From Comamonas piscis (GTDB lineage: Bacteria > Pseudomonadota > Gammaproteobacteria > Burkholderiales > Burkholderiaceae_C), in the NCBI RefSeq assembly GCF_014109725.1, contig NZ_CP058554.1, positions 3,410,001 through 3,474,000 of the forward strand: 64,000 bases of DNA. Direction: 5' to 3'. Positions 41,098 through 50,891 of the stretch are shown here, in pieces; the first letter of the stretch is position 1, and each line of letters opens with the position of its first letter. The notes beneath the pieces are model-generated. The model was not told where the DNA came from. It saw nothing but the letters and a program-made list of their open reading frames with translations, and searched no databases. The translations under genes and the position numbers were made by a program.

Positions 41098-42275
41098 TTC
41101 GTCCACCCGTCGATCATATCGGCCCAGTCCTGCATCATGGCGGTGCGCTGCTCACGGTATTCGGCCTTGTTGTAGACCGCACGCACCCCCTTCTGCTCGT
41201 GCGCCAAACACTTCTCGATCCAATCGGTGGCGTACCCTGCCTCGTTCAACAAGGTGGACGCGGTGCGCCGCATGTCGTGCGGGCCGCAGTCTGGCATCTC
41301 AACTCCATCTGCCCGAGCCTTTTCCACTGCGCCCGAGATGACGCGGTTCAGCGTAGCAGCGCTCATGGGCTTGTCAGACTCGTACCGGTTGGGGAGGACA
41401 TAGGAAGAGCTGCCCCCGAAGGTCTTCAGCGCGATCATGAGGTCAAGAGACTGGCGCGACAGATAGACCACATGCGGACGGTTCATCTTCATGCGCTCTT
41501 TGGGGATGGTCCATGTCCGGGCATCAAAATCAACCTCATCCCAGGTTGCAAGGGCCAGCTCGCTCTTGCGCACCATTGTCAGCAGCAGCAGCTTGACCGC
41601 CACACGGAATTGCATGCCTGTCCCAACCCGCTCCATGTAGGTGTAAAGAGTCTTGATGTCGGGGGGCTGAAGCATGCGGTCGCGTGGTACGAACGTGGCA
41701 ATGCTGCTCGGCTTCACTCGGTCCGCTGGGTTGGCCTCAACGTCAAGCCCTCGCTCAACCGCGTGACGAAAGACCATCATCACGATGTCTCGGGCCTGGA
41801 TGGCCACGGCCGGCGCGCCGCGCGCAACGATCTCGTCTGTTCTTCTGCGCAGCGCGTGGTGGTCAATCTCGCGCATCAACTTATTGTGGAAGTGAGGCTT
41901 GAGGTCGCGCTCGTAGACTGATCGCTTCATCGCTCTGGTGGAATCGGCCATCCGATGCTTATCCATCCATTCCTCCGCCCAGCTGGCGAATGTGCGCTCG
42001 CCTTCGACGGCCGCAATTGCCGCCCGCGCCGGCGATACCCCGGCGTTGCGCAAGCGCTTGGCCTCATCCAACTTCTGCCGCGCCTCGGCGAGGGTGAGCC
42101 CGCCAAGGCCGTACTGGCCGAAATTTATTGTTTCCTGCCGGCCGTTCACCCGGTAGTTGTACGCGAACGTGCGAGCACCCTTTGGCGACACCCGGACATA
42201 CAGCCCGTCACGGTCCGCCATTTTGAACACCTTGCCTGTGGGCTTGATGTTTTTGAGTATGGTATCTGTGAGCAT
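41094..42275 (-). CDS. tyrosine-recombinase integrase (DUF4102 type)
   Basis: 393 residues. An N-terminal arm-binding domain (about 1-90, DGLYVRVSPKGARTF and GLGGLTLAEAR) is followed by a core-binding domain and the catalytic domain. Catalytic residues visible: Arg in MVRKSEL, His-x-x-Arg in PHDMRRTAS, His in CLAHEQ and the nucleophile Tyr in AVYNKAEYREQR. It integrates and excises the element through sites at the guaA 3' end, a known target for related integrases. It lies 359 bp from guaA and is followed by an overlapping small gene. Confidence 0.93.
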   Translation of the reverse strand: MLTDTILKNIKPTGKVFKMADRDGLYVRVSPKGARTFAYNYRVNGRQETINFGQYGLGGLTLAEARQKLDEAKRLRNAGVSPARAAIAAVEGERTFASWAEEWMDKHRMADSTRAMKRSVYERDLKPHFHNKLMREIDHHALRRRTDEIVARGAPAVAIQARDIVMMVFRHAVERGLDVEANPADRVKPSSIATFVPRDRMLQPPDIKTLYTYMERVGTGMQFRVAVKLLLLTMVRKSELALATWDEVDFDARTWTIPKERMKMNRPHVVYLSRQSLDLMIALKTFGGSSSYVLPNRYESDKPMSAATLNRVISGAVEKARADGVEMPDCGPHDMRRTASTLLNEAGYATDWIEKCLAHEQKGVRAVYNKAEYREQRTAMMQDWADMIDGWTK

Positions 42276-42634
42276 TGCAACCTGTTGAAGTTGAAGAAGT
42301 TTTTATATCTTCTGCAGGTGCTTGATGGTAGGTTTCAGCAAGTTCAAGAAAAATTGACCATCTTTGCGCAGCACCATCAAACACCCCTGCAGGCCTCACC
42401 AGCTCTTGCTTTGCCACTTTGTGGAGCGCACCAGGCGCGACATAAACGGCATTGCAAACCACCAATTTGGCAGGTCGATTCTAGCAACACCATCAGATTT
42501 GCCAATAATCATCTTTGCTTCAACTGTCTGCAACTTATCGATTTATTCCGAATTTTTCCCATGAAAAAAGCGGTAAATCAATGACTTACCGCTTAAAATT
42601 TTCTTTAACTTAACTCAATATTCTTTTTCAGAAT
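42276..42634. other. probable attachment/promoter region between integrase and guaA
   Basis: 359 bp, AT-rich, with no convincing gene. It should contain the integrase promoter and arm sites; short GAAGTT-like repeats occur near 42290. The guaA terminator is at 42564-42594. Confidence 0.55.
42564..42594 (-). terminator. terminator of guaA
   Basis: Reading the minus strand: AAGCGGTAA, 9-base loop, TTACCGCTT, then TTTT. It lies 41 bp beyond the guaA stop, on the element side of the presumed attachment site. Confidence 0.8.
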
Positions 42635-44251
<1,617 letters not shown>

Positions 44252-44294
44252 AGCAGGATCGTTGGGTTTGGATGGAAAAACGAGGATGAATAGG

Positions 44295-44741
44295 TCAAAA
44301 ATCTTCGGCCGCCAGCACGGCGATTCCGCATTGGCGGGCCGCTGCCACTTGCGCAGCATCAAAACTGGCCAGGGGCAAGCGCAGTGACTGCGCCAGCCAC
44401 AGATAGGCGGCATCGTACACAGGCAGGCCGGTGGTCAGCGCCACGTCCAGCACGGCTTTGTGCTGGGCGGGCGCCAAGTCATGCAGCTCCACCCGGTGGC
44501 GGATGGCATCCAGCACACCCCAGAGGCCTTCGACACTGCCCAGCGGGATACGGCCGCTGTTGGCACCGGTGGCGACCAGGTTGCTGCATTCCCAAAACCA
44601 CAGGTTGGGCGCTTGTGGATCGACCTCATGGCGGCGAATGCGGGCATAGAGGCGCTGGGTATGGCTGCTCGCCGCTTCCGGCAGCAACCAGGCAGCGGTG
44701 ACCGAGGCATCGAGCACAAAGGCGCTGAAGGCGGCAGTCAT
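44295..44741 (-). CDS. VapC-like PIN-domain toxin
   Basis: 148 residues. PIN ribonuclease fold with acidic residues placed as in VapC toxins: Asp in FVLDASVTAAW, Glu in WECSNLV, Asp in VYDAAYLWLA and a later Asp in ASFDAAQ. It should cleave tRNA or rRNA when free of antitoxin. The start overlaps the stop of the antitoxin gene by four bases, the usual coupling. It lies 43 bp from guaA on the same strand. Confidence 0.85.
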   Translation of the reverse strand: MTAAFSAFVLDASVTAAWLLPEAASSHTQRLYARIRRHEVDPQAPNLWFWECSNLVATGANSGRIPLGSVEGLWGVLDAIRHRVELHDLAPAQHKAVLDVALTTGLPVYDAAYLWLAQSLRLPLASFDAAQVAAARQCGIAVLAAEDF

Positions 44742-44998
44742 GCGGCGCTCCTGCCGCTGCGGCGCAGGGTTGCGACCGAATCTGTTAGCGGCGCAGGAGC
44801 AATGCTGGCCTGCAAGGCCGCCATTTGCGCCAGCTCGCGGGCGATCTGTTCGTCGGTGATCACCGGTTTACGCCGCATCGGCAGCATGCGCACCACCTCT
44901 TTGCCGTGGCGCGTGATGCGCACTTCCTCGCCCTGCTCGACCAGCTCGACCAGGGCAGAAAAACGGGTTTTGGCTTCGTAGATACCGACGCTGTGCAT
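44738..44998 (-). CDS. Phd/YefM-family antitoxin
   Basis: 86 residues from the ATG at 44998 (MHSVGIYEAKTRFS). The N-terminal Phd fold binds DNA and forms dimers; EAKTRFSALVELVEQGEEV and ITRHGKEVVRM are diagnostic. The C-terminal tail should wrap and inhibit the PIN toxin. An imperfect inverted repeat upstream (45018-45045) is a likely operator for autorepression. The open frame extends to 45124 without domain content. Confidence 0.85.
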   Translation of the reverse strand: MHSVGIYEAKTRFSALVELVEQGEEVRITRHGKEVVRMLPMRRKPVITDEQIARELAQMAALQASIAPAPLTDSVATLRRSGRSAA

Positions 44999-45017
44999 GG
45001 TGGTGGGTGACAAAAAA

Positions 45018-45045
45018 TCTGACCTGAACATCAATTCAGACCAGA
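45018..45045. promoter_or_regulatory. operator of the toxin-antitoxin operon
   Basis: TCTGACCTGAA, 6 bases, TTCAGACCAGA: an 11-bp inverted repeat with two mismatches, 20 bases upstream of the antitoxin ATG. A third half-site-like TCTGACTAG follows at about 45055. Consistent with binding by the antitoxin or complex. Confidence 0.55.
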
Positions 45046-45380
45046 TTCTATCATTCTGACTAGTTTCTTGCCAACAGACCAGAATTGAAGGGGTTTGGCT
45101 GTGGCCTCTTGGGGGTGCAACCACGTATCAAGGGCTGTCACGCAAGAGAGGAGGAGCGCCGCGTCAGTGCAAGGTAGTGAGGTATACGCTGTCAAAGGTG
45201 CAGGGTGCGTGGTTCCGGGCTGATGGGTAAGCCGTGGGTAAGCACGTTTTGCGCTGCCCTCTGCGCATGCGGGTGGGACCCAGAATATTTTCAACCCCCT
45301 GGCTCCCGGCCGGGGTCTTTGCACTCGCCCGTGGCGCTCCAAAAAAACTAGATGGTGATCCTTGATTGGGTCCGTGACGG
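45046..45380. other. non-coding interval
   Basis: About 335 bp between the antitoxin promoter and the DIP1984-family gene. Open frames are present but none has a ribosome site or recognisable protein pattern. No clear terminator or repeat seen. Confidence 0.5.
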
Positions 45381-45839
45381 CTATGCCGCCACATCGATCT
45401 GCCAGTTGGCCGATTGCAGCACCACATTGGTCTCGCGGATACGGCGCGACAGGTCATCGGCCTGCTTTTGCAGGCTGGCCACGTTGATCTGCGGCAGCCA
45501 TTTGATCTCGCGCTGGCTGTAGCGGTCAACATCCTTGTCGGTGGCGGCGATGGTGGCGACCAGCAGCGAATGCTGGGCGACCAGGGTATCGCGCTGGGCG
45601 AGGATATCGGCCAGCAAACGGCCATCGGCAATCCGGGCCGTCTCATTGGCGGTGTTGATGGCGCGCACCAATTGCTGCTGCGCTAGCAAGGTCGAGTTGG
45701 CCTCGGCCAGCAGGTCGTCGACCCGCTCCTTGGGCTGCTCGCCCTCTTGCACCATGGCATTGCGGGCAATGCGCTCGCGCAGCGAAAGCAGCTTTTTCTT
45801 GTGGTCGGCGCGGAGCAATAAGGCTTCGGCAAGCTTCAT
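45381..45839 (-). CDS. DIP1984-family protein
   Basis: 152 residues from the ATG at 45839, with AAGGA upstream. Almost entirely helical and charged, with heptad-like spacing (LLLRADHKKKLLSLRERI, NSTLLAQQQLVRAINTAN, VASLQKQADDLSRRI), so an elongated coiled-coil structure is likely. The family is called DIP1984 or septicolysin-like; no activity has been shown. It is 62 bp downstream of guaB on the same strand beyond a terminator, so it is probably transcribed separately. Confidence 0.8.
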   Translation of the reverse strand: MKLAEALLLRADHKKKLLSLRERIARNAMVQEGEQPKERVDDLLAEANSTLLAQQQLVRAINTANETARIADGRLLADILAQRDTLVAQHSLLVATIAATDKDVDRYSQREIKWLPQINVASLQKQADDLSRRIRETNVVLQSANWQIDVAA

Positions 45840-45863
45840 CGGCAATCCTTGTGTTCAGGCATC

Positions 45864-45893
45864 AAAAAAATGGCTGCCAGCGGCAGCCATTTT
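45864..45893 (-). terminator. terminator of guaB
   Basis: A perfect 12-bp stem, AAAATGGCTGCC with GGCAGCCATTTT, 3-base loop, then a T-run on the minus strand. It lies between guaB and the DIP1984-family gene. Confidence 0.9.
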
Positions 45894-45901
45894 CCGAGAT
45901 C

Positions 45902-47377
45902 TTACTCAGCGCGGTAGTTCGGCGCTTCCTTGGTGATCTGCACATCATGCACGTGCGATTCACGGATACCGGCTGCGGTGATTTCCACAAACTCGGCCTT
46001 CTCGTTCATCTCGGCAATCGATGCGCAACCGCAGTAGCCCATCGATGCACGCACGCCGCCTGCCATTTGGTAGACGATGGCAACCATCGAGCCCTTGTAA
46101 GGCACGCGGCCTTCAATGCCTTCAGGCACCAGCTTGTCAGCATTCGGGTTACCGGTGCTCGATTCCTGGAAGTAGCGGTCGGCCGAGCCTTGCTGCATCG
46201 CGCCGATCGAACCCATGCCACGGTAGCTCTTGTACGAGCGGCCTTGGTAGAGGATCACTTCGCCAGGGGCTTCTTCGGTACCCGCAAACATGCCGCCCAT
46301 CATGATGGTGGATGCGCCAGCGGCCAGTGCCTTGGAGATATCGCCGGAGAAGCGGATACCGCCATCGGCAATCAGCGGCACGCCCGTGCCTTGCAGGGCC
46401 TGGGCGACGCTGTCCACAGCCATGATCTGGGGCACGCCCACACCAGCCACGATACGCGTGGTGCAGATGGAGCCAGGGCCGATACCGACCTTGACTGCAT
46501 CAGCGCCTGCCTCAACCAGCGCCAGTGCGGCTGCGCCGGTGGCAATATTGCCGCCGATCACATCGACTTGCGGGTAGTTTTGCTTGACCCAGCGCACGCG
46601 CTCGATCACGCCCCGGCTGTGGCCGTGGGCAGTGTCCACCACGAGGGCATCGACACCGGCCTTAACCAGCAGCTCAACCCGCTCTTCCGTCCCAGCGCCT
46701 ACACCCACGGCCGCAGCCACGCGCAGACGGCCAGCGCGGTCGCGTGCGGCATTGGGGAAGGTGGTTTGCTTGGTGATGTCCTTGACGGTGATCAGGCCCT
46801 TGAGTTCAAAGGCATCGTTCACCACCAAAATACGTTCGAGCTTGTGCTTGTTGAGCAAAGCCTTGGCAGCGGCGGGCGTGGTGTCGTCTTTTTCGTTGAC
46901 GGTCACCAGCTTGTCGCGCGGCGTCATGATGTCGCGCGCCTTGACGTCGTAGCGGGTCTCGAAGCGCAGATCGCGGCTGGTCACGATACCGACCACCTTG
47001 CCGCCGTCGCAGACGGGGAAGCCGGAGATGCCCCGCTCGTCGGACAGCTGCATGATCTGCAGCACGGTGTGCTCAGGCGTGATGACCACCGGGTCATGCA
47101 CGACGCCCGATTCATGGCGCTTGACCTTGGAGACCTCGGCAGCTTGCTGCTCGGCGGACATGTTCTTGTGGATCACACCAATACCGCCCTCTTGGGCGAT
47201 GGCAATGGCCAGTCTGGCTTCCGTCACCGTGTCCATGGCGGCAGACACCAGGGGCAGGTTCAGGCGGATATTGCGAGAGAATTGGGTGGCGAGAGAGACG
47301 TCCTTGGGCAGGACTTGGGAGTATGCGGGTACCAACAACACATCGTCGAAGGTGAGCGCTTTTCCGATCAGGCGCAT
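45902..47377 (-). CDS. guaB: IMP dehydrogenase
   Basis: 491 residues. It oxidises IMP to XMP with NAD, the committed step toward guanine nucleotides, followed by GuaA. The catalytic domain is a TIM barrel interrupted by two CBS domains (about 93-210). The active-site loop is GIGPGSICTTR with the catalytic Cys; phosphate binding by GGIRFSGD and the mobile flap near RGMGSIGAM are intact. It lies about 1.65 kb upstream of guaA, with the toxin-antitoxin pair and the DIP1984-family gene between them. The upstream 143 bp is a divergent promoter shared with a DUF4124 gene. Confidence 0.97.
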   Translation of the reverse strand: MRLIGKALTFDDVLLVPAYSQVLPKDVSLATQFSRNIRLNLPLVSAAMDTVTEARLAIAIAQEGGIGVIHKNMSAEQQAAEVSKVKRHESGVVHDPVVITPEHTVLQIMQLSDERGISGFPVCDGGKVVGIVTSRDLRFETRYDVKARDIMTPRDKLVTVNEKDDTTPAAAKALLNKHKLERILVVNDAFELKGLITVKDITKQTTFPNAARDRAGRLRVAAAVGVGAGTEERVELLVKAGVDALVVDTAHGHSRGVIERVRWVKQNYPQVDVIGGNIATGAAALALVEAGADAVKVGIGPGSICTTRIVAGVGVPQIMAVDSVAQALQGTGVPLIADGGIRFSGDISKALAAGASTIMMGGMFAGTEEAPGEVILYQGRSYKSYRGMGSIGAMQQGSADRYFQESSTGNPNADKLVPEGIEGRVPYKGSMVAIVYQMAGGVRASMGYCGCASIAEMNEKAEFVEITAAGIRESHVHDVQITKEAPNYRAE

Positions 47378-47520
47378 TGTGAAAGCTCCAAAAAAAGGAT
47401 TCTACCGTCTTTTGTAAACAGCTTGCAGGGCAGCTGTATTACATCCCACTGACGCAGCCTGTTATCTCTAACCAACAACTTCAGCCGAGGCGGACACGCG
47501 GCAGGCTACACTCGCTTTCT

Positions 47521-48099
47521 ATGAAACTCATCAAGCTGCTCCTCCTCTCGGTGGCCCTTGGCATCGGCGCGCCCGCGATGGCCCAATGGCAGTGGATCGA
47601 CAAAGATGGCCGCAAGGTCTTCAGCGATCGCCCACCGGGGCTGGACGTGCCAGAGAAGAACATCGTCAAGCGGCCCAAGGGCTATGGCTCGCTCAAAGGC
47701 GTCCAGTCCTCCGGCACCGGCCCAGCGCTGCGCGACGCAGCGCCTGCCCCGCAGGATGGCGATGTCGGCGACGGCGCAACGCCACCTGGCCAAGCTGCTG
47801 CGGCAGCCCCTGCCAGCGGTGCACCCGCTGCCAAGGCCCCCACCGGCAAGGACAAAGAGCTGGAAGCCAAGAAGGCGGCAGACGCCAAAGCCAAGGCCGA
47901 TGCGGAAGCCGCTGAAAAATCCAAGCAGGCAGCAGCCAAGGCCGACAACTGCAAACGCGCCCAGCAAGCCAAATCGATGTACGACACCGGCAAGGCCGTG
48001 CGTGCACCGAATGAAAAGGGGGAGATGGTGTTCCAGAATGCCGAGCAGCGCGCTGCTGAGATCAAGCGCACCGATGAGCTCATCTTCAACAACTGCTGA
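47521..48099 (+). CDS. DUF4124-domain secreted protein
   Basis: 192 residues. A signal peptide ends near residue 21 (APAMA-QW). DUF4124 occupies about 22-50 (WQWIDKDGRKVFSDRPPG). A long Ala/Pro-rich linker leads into a charged Lys/Ala coiled-coil stretch (about 120-150), then NCKRAQQAK and a Cys at the very end. Periplasmic; function unknown. The gene is divergent from guaB and convergent with rnfH across a bidirectional terminator. Confidence 0.85.
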   Translation: MKLIKLLLLSVALGIGAPAMAQWQWIDKDGRKVFSDRPPGLDVPEKNIVKRPKGYGSLKGVQSSGTGPALRDAAPAPQDGDVGDGATPPGQAAAAAPASGAPAAKAPTGKDKELEAKKAADAKAKADAEAAEKSKQAAAKADNCKRAQQAKSMYDTGKAVRAPNEKGEMVFQNAEQRAAEIKRTDELIFNNC

Positions 48100-48117
48100 G
48101 CGCCTGCCGCAGTCACC

Positions 48118-48146
48118 AAAAAGCCAAGCATCTGCTTGGCTTTTTT
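48118..48146. terminator. bidirectional terminator
   Basis: AAAAAGCCAAGC, 4-base loop, GCTTGGCTTTTTT: a 7-bp GC-rich stem extended by A:T pairs and a T-run on both strands, between the convergent DUF4124 gene and rnfH. Confidence 0.9.
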
Positions 48147-48165
48147 CTTGCTGGCGGCGCTGCGA

Positions 48166-48534
48166 TCAGGCGCCGTAACCGGCTTTGGACTGCGGCCTGC
48201 GCTGAGCAAACAGCCCGGTGCCGCGCGCGCCCTGCTTGGCAAAGCGCTCACGCCGCGCTTTCTTGGGGTCTACCTTGAGGGCTTCGTACAGCTCAACCCG
48301 GTCGCCATCGGCCAGCAGCTGGCTGCGCGCTTGCAGCCGGCCCCAAACGCCAGCATCCTGCGCCTCGTCGAACACCTGGCCGGTTTGCGCACTGGCAGCG
48401 GCCAGGGCCTGCGTCAGGCTGGCGCCAGTGGGCAGTTGCAACTGCACCGTCTGCGGCTGGCCATTCTGGGCCCAGACCACCTCGATCTGCATCAGCGCTG
48501 CATTCAGCACGGTGTCAGGCGCGGCATCAGCCAT
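48166..48534 (-). CDS. rnfH: RnfH-family ubiquitin-like protein
   Basis: 122 residues from the ATG at 48534. The beta-grasp fold is indicated by IEVVWAQNGQ, VQLQLPTGASLTQALAAA and VELYEALKVDPKKARRERF, all diagnostic of RnfH. Some 30 basic, Gln/Arg-rich residues at the C-terminus are extra. RnfH is found with RatA in many Proteobacteria as the RatAB (YfjF/YfjG) pair; its biochemical role is unclear. It overlaps the upstream ratA by eight bases. Confidence 0.9.
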   Translation of the reverse strand: MADAAPDTVLNAALMQIEVVWAQNGQPQTVQLQLPTGASLTQALAAASAQTGQVFDEAQDAGVWGRLQARSQLLADGDRVELYEALKVDPKKARRERFAKQGARGTGLFAQRRPQSKAGYGA

Positions 48535-48967
48535 AGATTTTCTCGGCCCGCTGGATAAAGGCATCCATCATCGTGGCGGCGATCTTGTCAAAAATGGGGC
48601 CGACCACCGCTGCCAGCGCCATGCTGTCAAAGCCATAGCTCAGGCTCAACGACACCTTGCAGGCGCGCTGGCTGCCATCGCCCACGGGCTCAAAGCGCCA
48701 ATCGCCCTGCAGTTGCGAGAACGGCCCTTTCACCAGCTGCATCTGCAGCCGCTTGCCGGGGTCATAGGTGTTGCGGGTCACGAAGGACTTTTTGATACCC
48801 GCCAGCGCAATGCCGACCTCGGCAGTCACGCCATCGGCATGCTGCTCCAGCACCAGCGCATGGTCGCACCAGGGCAAAAAATCGGAGTAGCGCGGCACAT
48901 CGGCCACGAGATCAAACATCTCCTGGGGGCTGTACCAGATCAGAACGGACTTGTTGACAGTTTTCAT
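48527..48967 (-). CDS. ratA: RatA/COQ10-type START-domain protein
   Basis: 146 residues from the ATG at 48967 (MKTVNKSVLIWYS). The START/COQ10 pattern VPRYSDFLPWCDHALVLEQ and a hydrophobic cavity motif are present, with FDKIAATMMDAFIQRA near the C-terminus. E. coli RatA was described as blocking 70S ribosome association; homologues in eukaryotes bind coenzyme Q. Either role is possible. Divergent from smpB with 142 bp between. Confidence 0.92.
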   Translation of the reverse strand: MKTVNKSVLIWYSPQEMFDLVADVPRYSDFLPWCDHALVLEQHADGVTAEVGIALAGIKKSFVTRNTYDPGKRLQMQLVKGPFSQLQGDWRFEPVGDGSQRACKVSLSLSYGFDSMALAAVVGPIFDKIAATMMDAFIQRAEKIYG

Positions 48968-49109
48968 GCAGACAGGGAGATGGGCCGCCAAGGGCAGGAG
49001 CGCTGGAAGCGGCCCGAAACATTCATAAAATCATAGACCAGAACAAAAAGCGCTGCATCTAGCAGCCCTACGGGCTTGGGAAAGCCGTTTTGCCCCTAAT
49101 ATTGCAATT

Positions 49110-49583
49110 ATGTCGAAGACCAACAACACCAACAGCCGCATTGCCGATAACAAGAAGGCCGCATTCAACTATTTCTTTGAAGAACGCTTTGAGGCCGGCA
49201 TGGTGCTGCACGGCTGGGAAGTCAAAGCGCTGCGCGAAGGCAAGGTTCAACTGACCGACGGCTATGTGCTGGTCAAGAATGGCGAGCTCTACCTGATGGG
49301 CTGCCAGATCAACCCGCTCAAGACCGCCTCTACCCATGTCAGCCCCGATGCCGCCCGCATCAAAAAGCTCTTGATGAAGAAGGACGAGATCAAGCGCCTG
49401 ATCGGCAAAGTCGAGCAAAAGGGCTACACCCTGGTCCCCATCAACCTGCATTGGAAAAATGGCCTGGCCAAATGCGATATTGCGCTGGCCAAGGGCAAGG
49501 CAGAGCATGACAAGCGCGACGTGATCAAGGACCGCGAAGGCAAGCGCGAAGTAGAGCGCGCGATGAAGGTACACAGCCGCTGA
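49110..49583 (+). CDS. smpB: SsrA-binding protein
   Basis: 157 residues. SmpB binds tmRNA and brings it to stalled ribosomes for trans-translation. The OB-fold core has the family motifs ADNKKAAFNYFF, FEAGMVLHGWEVKALREGKV and GYVLVKNGELYL, followed by the basic C-terminal tail (DREGKREVERAMKVHSR) that enters the mRNA channel. Length matches the family. The tmRNA gene is not in the window. Confidence 0.97.
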   Translation: MSKTNNTNSRIADNKKAAFNYFFEERFEAGMVLHGWEVKALREGKVQLTDGYVLVKNGELYLMGCQINPLKTASTHVSPDAARIKKLLMKKDEIKRLIGKVEQKGYTLVPINLHWKNGLAKCDIALAKGKAEHDKRDVIKDREGKREVERAMKVHSR

Positions 49584-49668
49584 TCGCCTTGGCAACCAAA
49601 GGCCAGCGCTGGGCAAAGCGCTGCGCTGGCTCTAATATGGCGGCTCATCCCTGACTGGACACCCTGCC

Positions 49669-50280
49669 ATGCACAAACTGCTGCGGCTCGCACGCCTCTG
49701 CCTGGCCCTCCTCGTGCTGGCAGCCATCGGCCAACAGCTGGCTCTGCATGCGGCTAACAACTTCAGTTTTGCCAATTTCTTCAGCTACTTCACGGTGCTG
49801 TCCAATCTGTTTGCATCGCTGGTGCTGCTGCTCAGCGCCTGCACCCCTGCCCAGCAAGAGCGCCCCTGGCTAAGCCTGCTGCGCTACCTGTCTGCCGTGC
49901 AGATGGCCATTGTCGGCCTGGTGTTTGCCTTGCTGCTGCGCCACCTGGATGTAGGCCTCATGCAGGCCTGGATCAACACGGTGCTGCACTACCTGATGCC
50001 CATCGCCGTGGTGCTCGATTGGCTGCTGGCGCCAGCGCCTGCACCACTGGCACGCAAGGCCCTGGGCAAGGCGCTGGTGCTACCGGCGCTGTACCTGGCC
50101 TATAGCCTGCTGCGCGGCCAGCAAACCGGCTGGTACCCCTACCCTTTCTTGAACCCCGCCAACGTCGGCGGTGCGGCCGGCGTCGCCCTGTACGCCGCAG
50201 GGATCGCTCTGGGCTTTGTGCTGGTGGGCGGTCTGCTGCTGTGGGCGGCCAAAGGGCGCAGACCGGCAGCTCCGGCTTAG
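49669..50280 (+). CDS. Pr6Pr-like inner-membrane protein
   Basis: 203 residues with about six hydrophobic helices and no long loops. The N-terminal helix is followed by FSFANFFSYFTVLSNLF, the most conserved block of the Pr6Pr family, and a later HYLMPIAVVLDWLL and GWYPYPFLNP block. Inner membrane; function unknown. It stands alone, 86 bp downstream of smpB. Confidence 0.8.
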   Translation: MHKLLRLARLCLALLVLAAIGQQLALHAANNFSFANFFSYFTVLSNLFASLVLLLSACTPAQQERPWLSLLRYLSAVQMAIVGLVFALLLRHLDVGLMQAWINTVLHYLMPIAVVLDWLLAPAPAPLARKALGKALVLPALYLAYSLLRGQQTGWYPYPFLNPANVGGAAGVALYAAGIALGFVLVGGLLLWAAKGRRPAAPA

Positions 50281-50390
50281 GCTGGCCATTGGCGCTGGGC
50301 TTCGCCACCCAGGATGGGTATCTGTCCGACATGGCGGCTGTGGGCTGCCACCTATATTGATGACACCTACAACCAACCCGGGTGCCGCCT

Positions 50391-50801
50391 ATGTTCTCCA
50401 AGCTCGCTGTACTGGCCATTCCACTGTCTGCCGTTCTTTTGACCGCCTGTGGCTCCATGCACCACAAGGACCAGAAGAACGCCGACACCAGCACACCGGT
50501 ACGATCCGCCGATGGCGTGCTGGTCGGCCCCGATGGCCGCACGCTCTATACCTTCACCAAGGACAGCGCCGGCAGCGGTGCCTCCACCTGCTACCAGCAA
50601 TGCGCCACCAACTGGCCGCCGCTGCCGGTGGCATCCGGCGCCAAGCCGATTGGTGATTTCAGCATCATCCAGCGCACGGACAACACCCAGCAATGGGCCT
50701 ACAAAGGCTGGCCGCTGTACTACTTTGCCAAAGACAGCCAAGCCGGCGAAAAGCGCGGCGACGGCATGGGCGGCGGTGTGTGGAAGCTGGCAACACCTTG
50801 A
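50391..50801 (+). CDS. COG4315-type lipoprotein (secreted repeat domain)
   Basis: 136 residues from the ATG at 50391; a GTG three codons earlier is possible. Lipobox LLTAC with the Cys near residue 19. Two copies of the short secreted-repeat domain (PF03640 type) are visible: VGPDGRTLYTFTKDSAGSG...CYQQCATNWPPL and WAYKGWPLYYFAKDSQAGE. The paired Cys-Cys may form a disulfide. Outer-membrane lipoprotein of unknown function. Followed by a bidirectional terminator. Confidence 0.85.
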   Translation: MFSKLAVLAIPLSAVLLTACGSMHHKDQKNADTSTPVRSADGVLVGPDGRTLYTFTKDSAGSGASTCYQQCATNWPPLPVASGAKPIGDFSIIQRTDNTQQWAYKGWPLYYFAKDSQAGEKRGDGMGGGVWKLATP

Positions 50802-50836
50802 TCGGACACGGCTGCTAAGCTGTTCCCTCCAACAAC

Positions 50837-50864
50837 AAGAGGTGGCCAAACGGCCACCTCTTTG
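50837..50864. terminator. bidirectional terminator
   Basis: AAGAGGTGGCC pairs with GGCCACCTCTT (11 bp perfect), 4-base loop, then T-rich sequence; it separates the lipoprotein gene from the convergent oleate hydratase gene. Confidence 0.85.
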
Positions 50865-50891
50865 CGTTTCAGCCTGCGATCAGCGCCGCGC

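Larger units (their letters stand above)
31524..42275. mobile_element. decayed prophage next to guaA
   Basis: Runs from a small unknown gene to the tyrosine integrase by guaA. It includes a CI/Cro-type divergent switch with operators, early genes, a truncated helicase, a holin-like gene, fragments of virion genes and an excisionase-like protein. Terminase, portal, capsid and tail genes are missing. An IS21 remnant, a deletion junction and a frameshift show it can no longer form phage. The exact ends are inferred. Confidence 0.85.

Noticed and set aside
45031..45342. 103-codon minus-strand frame between antitoxin and DIP1984-family gene
   Set aside because: No ribosome site, no domain, overlaps the antitoxin operator.
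45166..45380. Possible tRNA or small RNA in the GC-rich gap
   Set aside because: No cloverleaf or T-loop sequence and no promoter-terminator pair found by eye.
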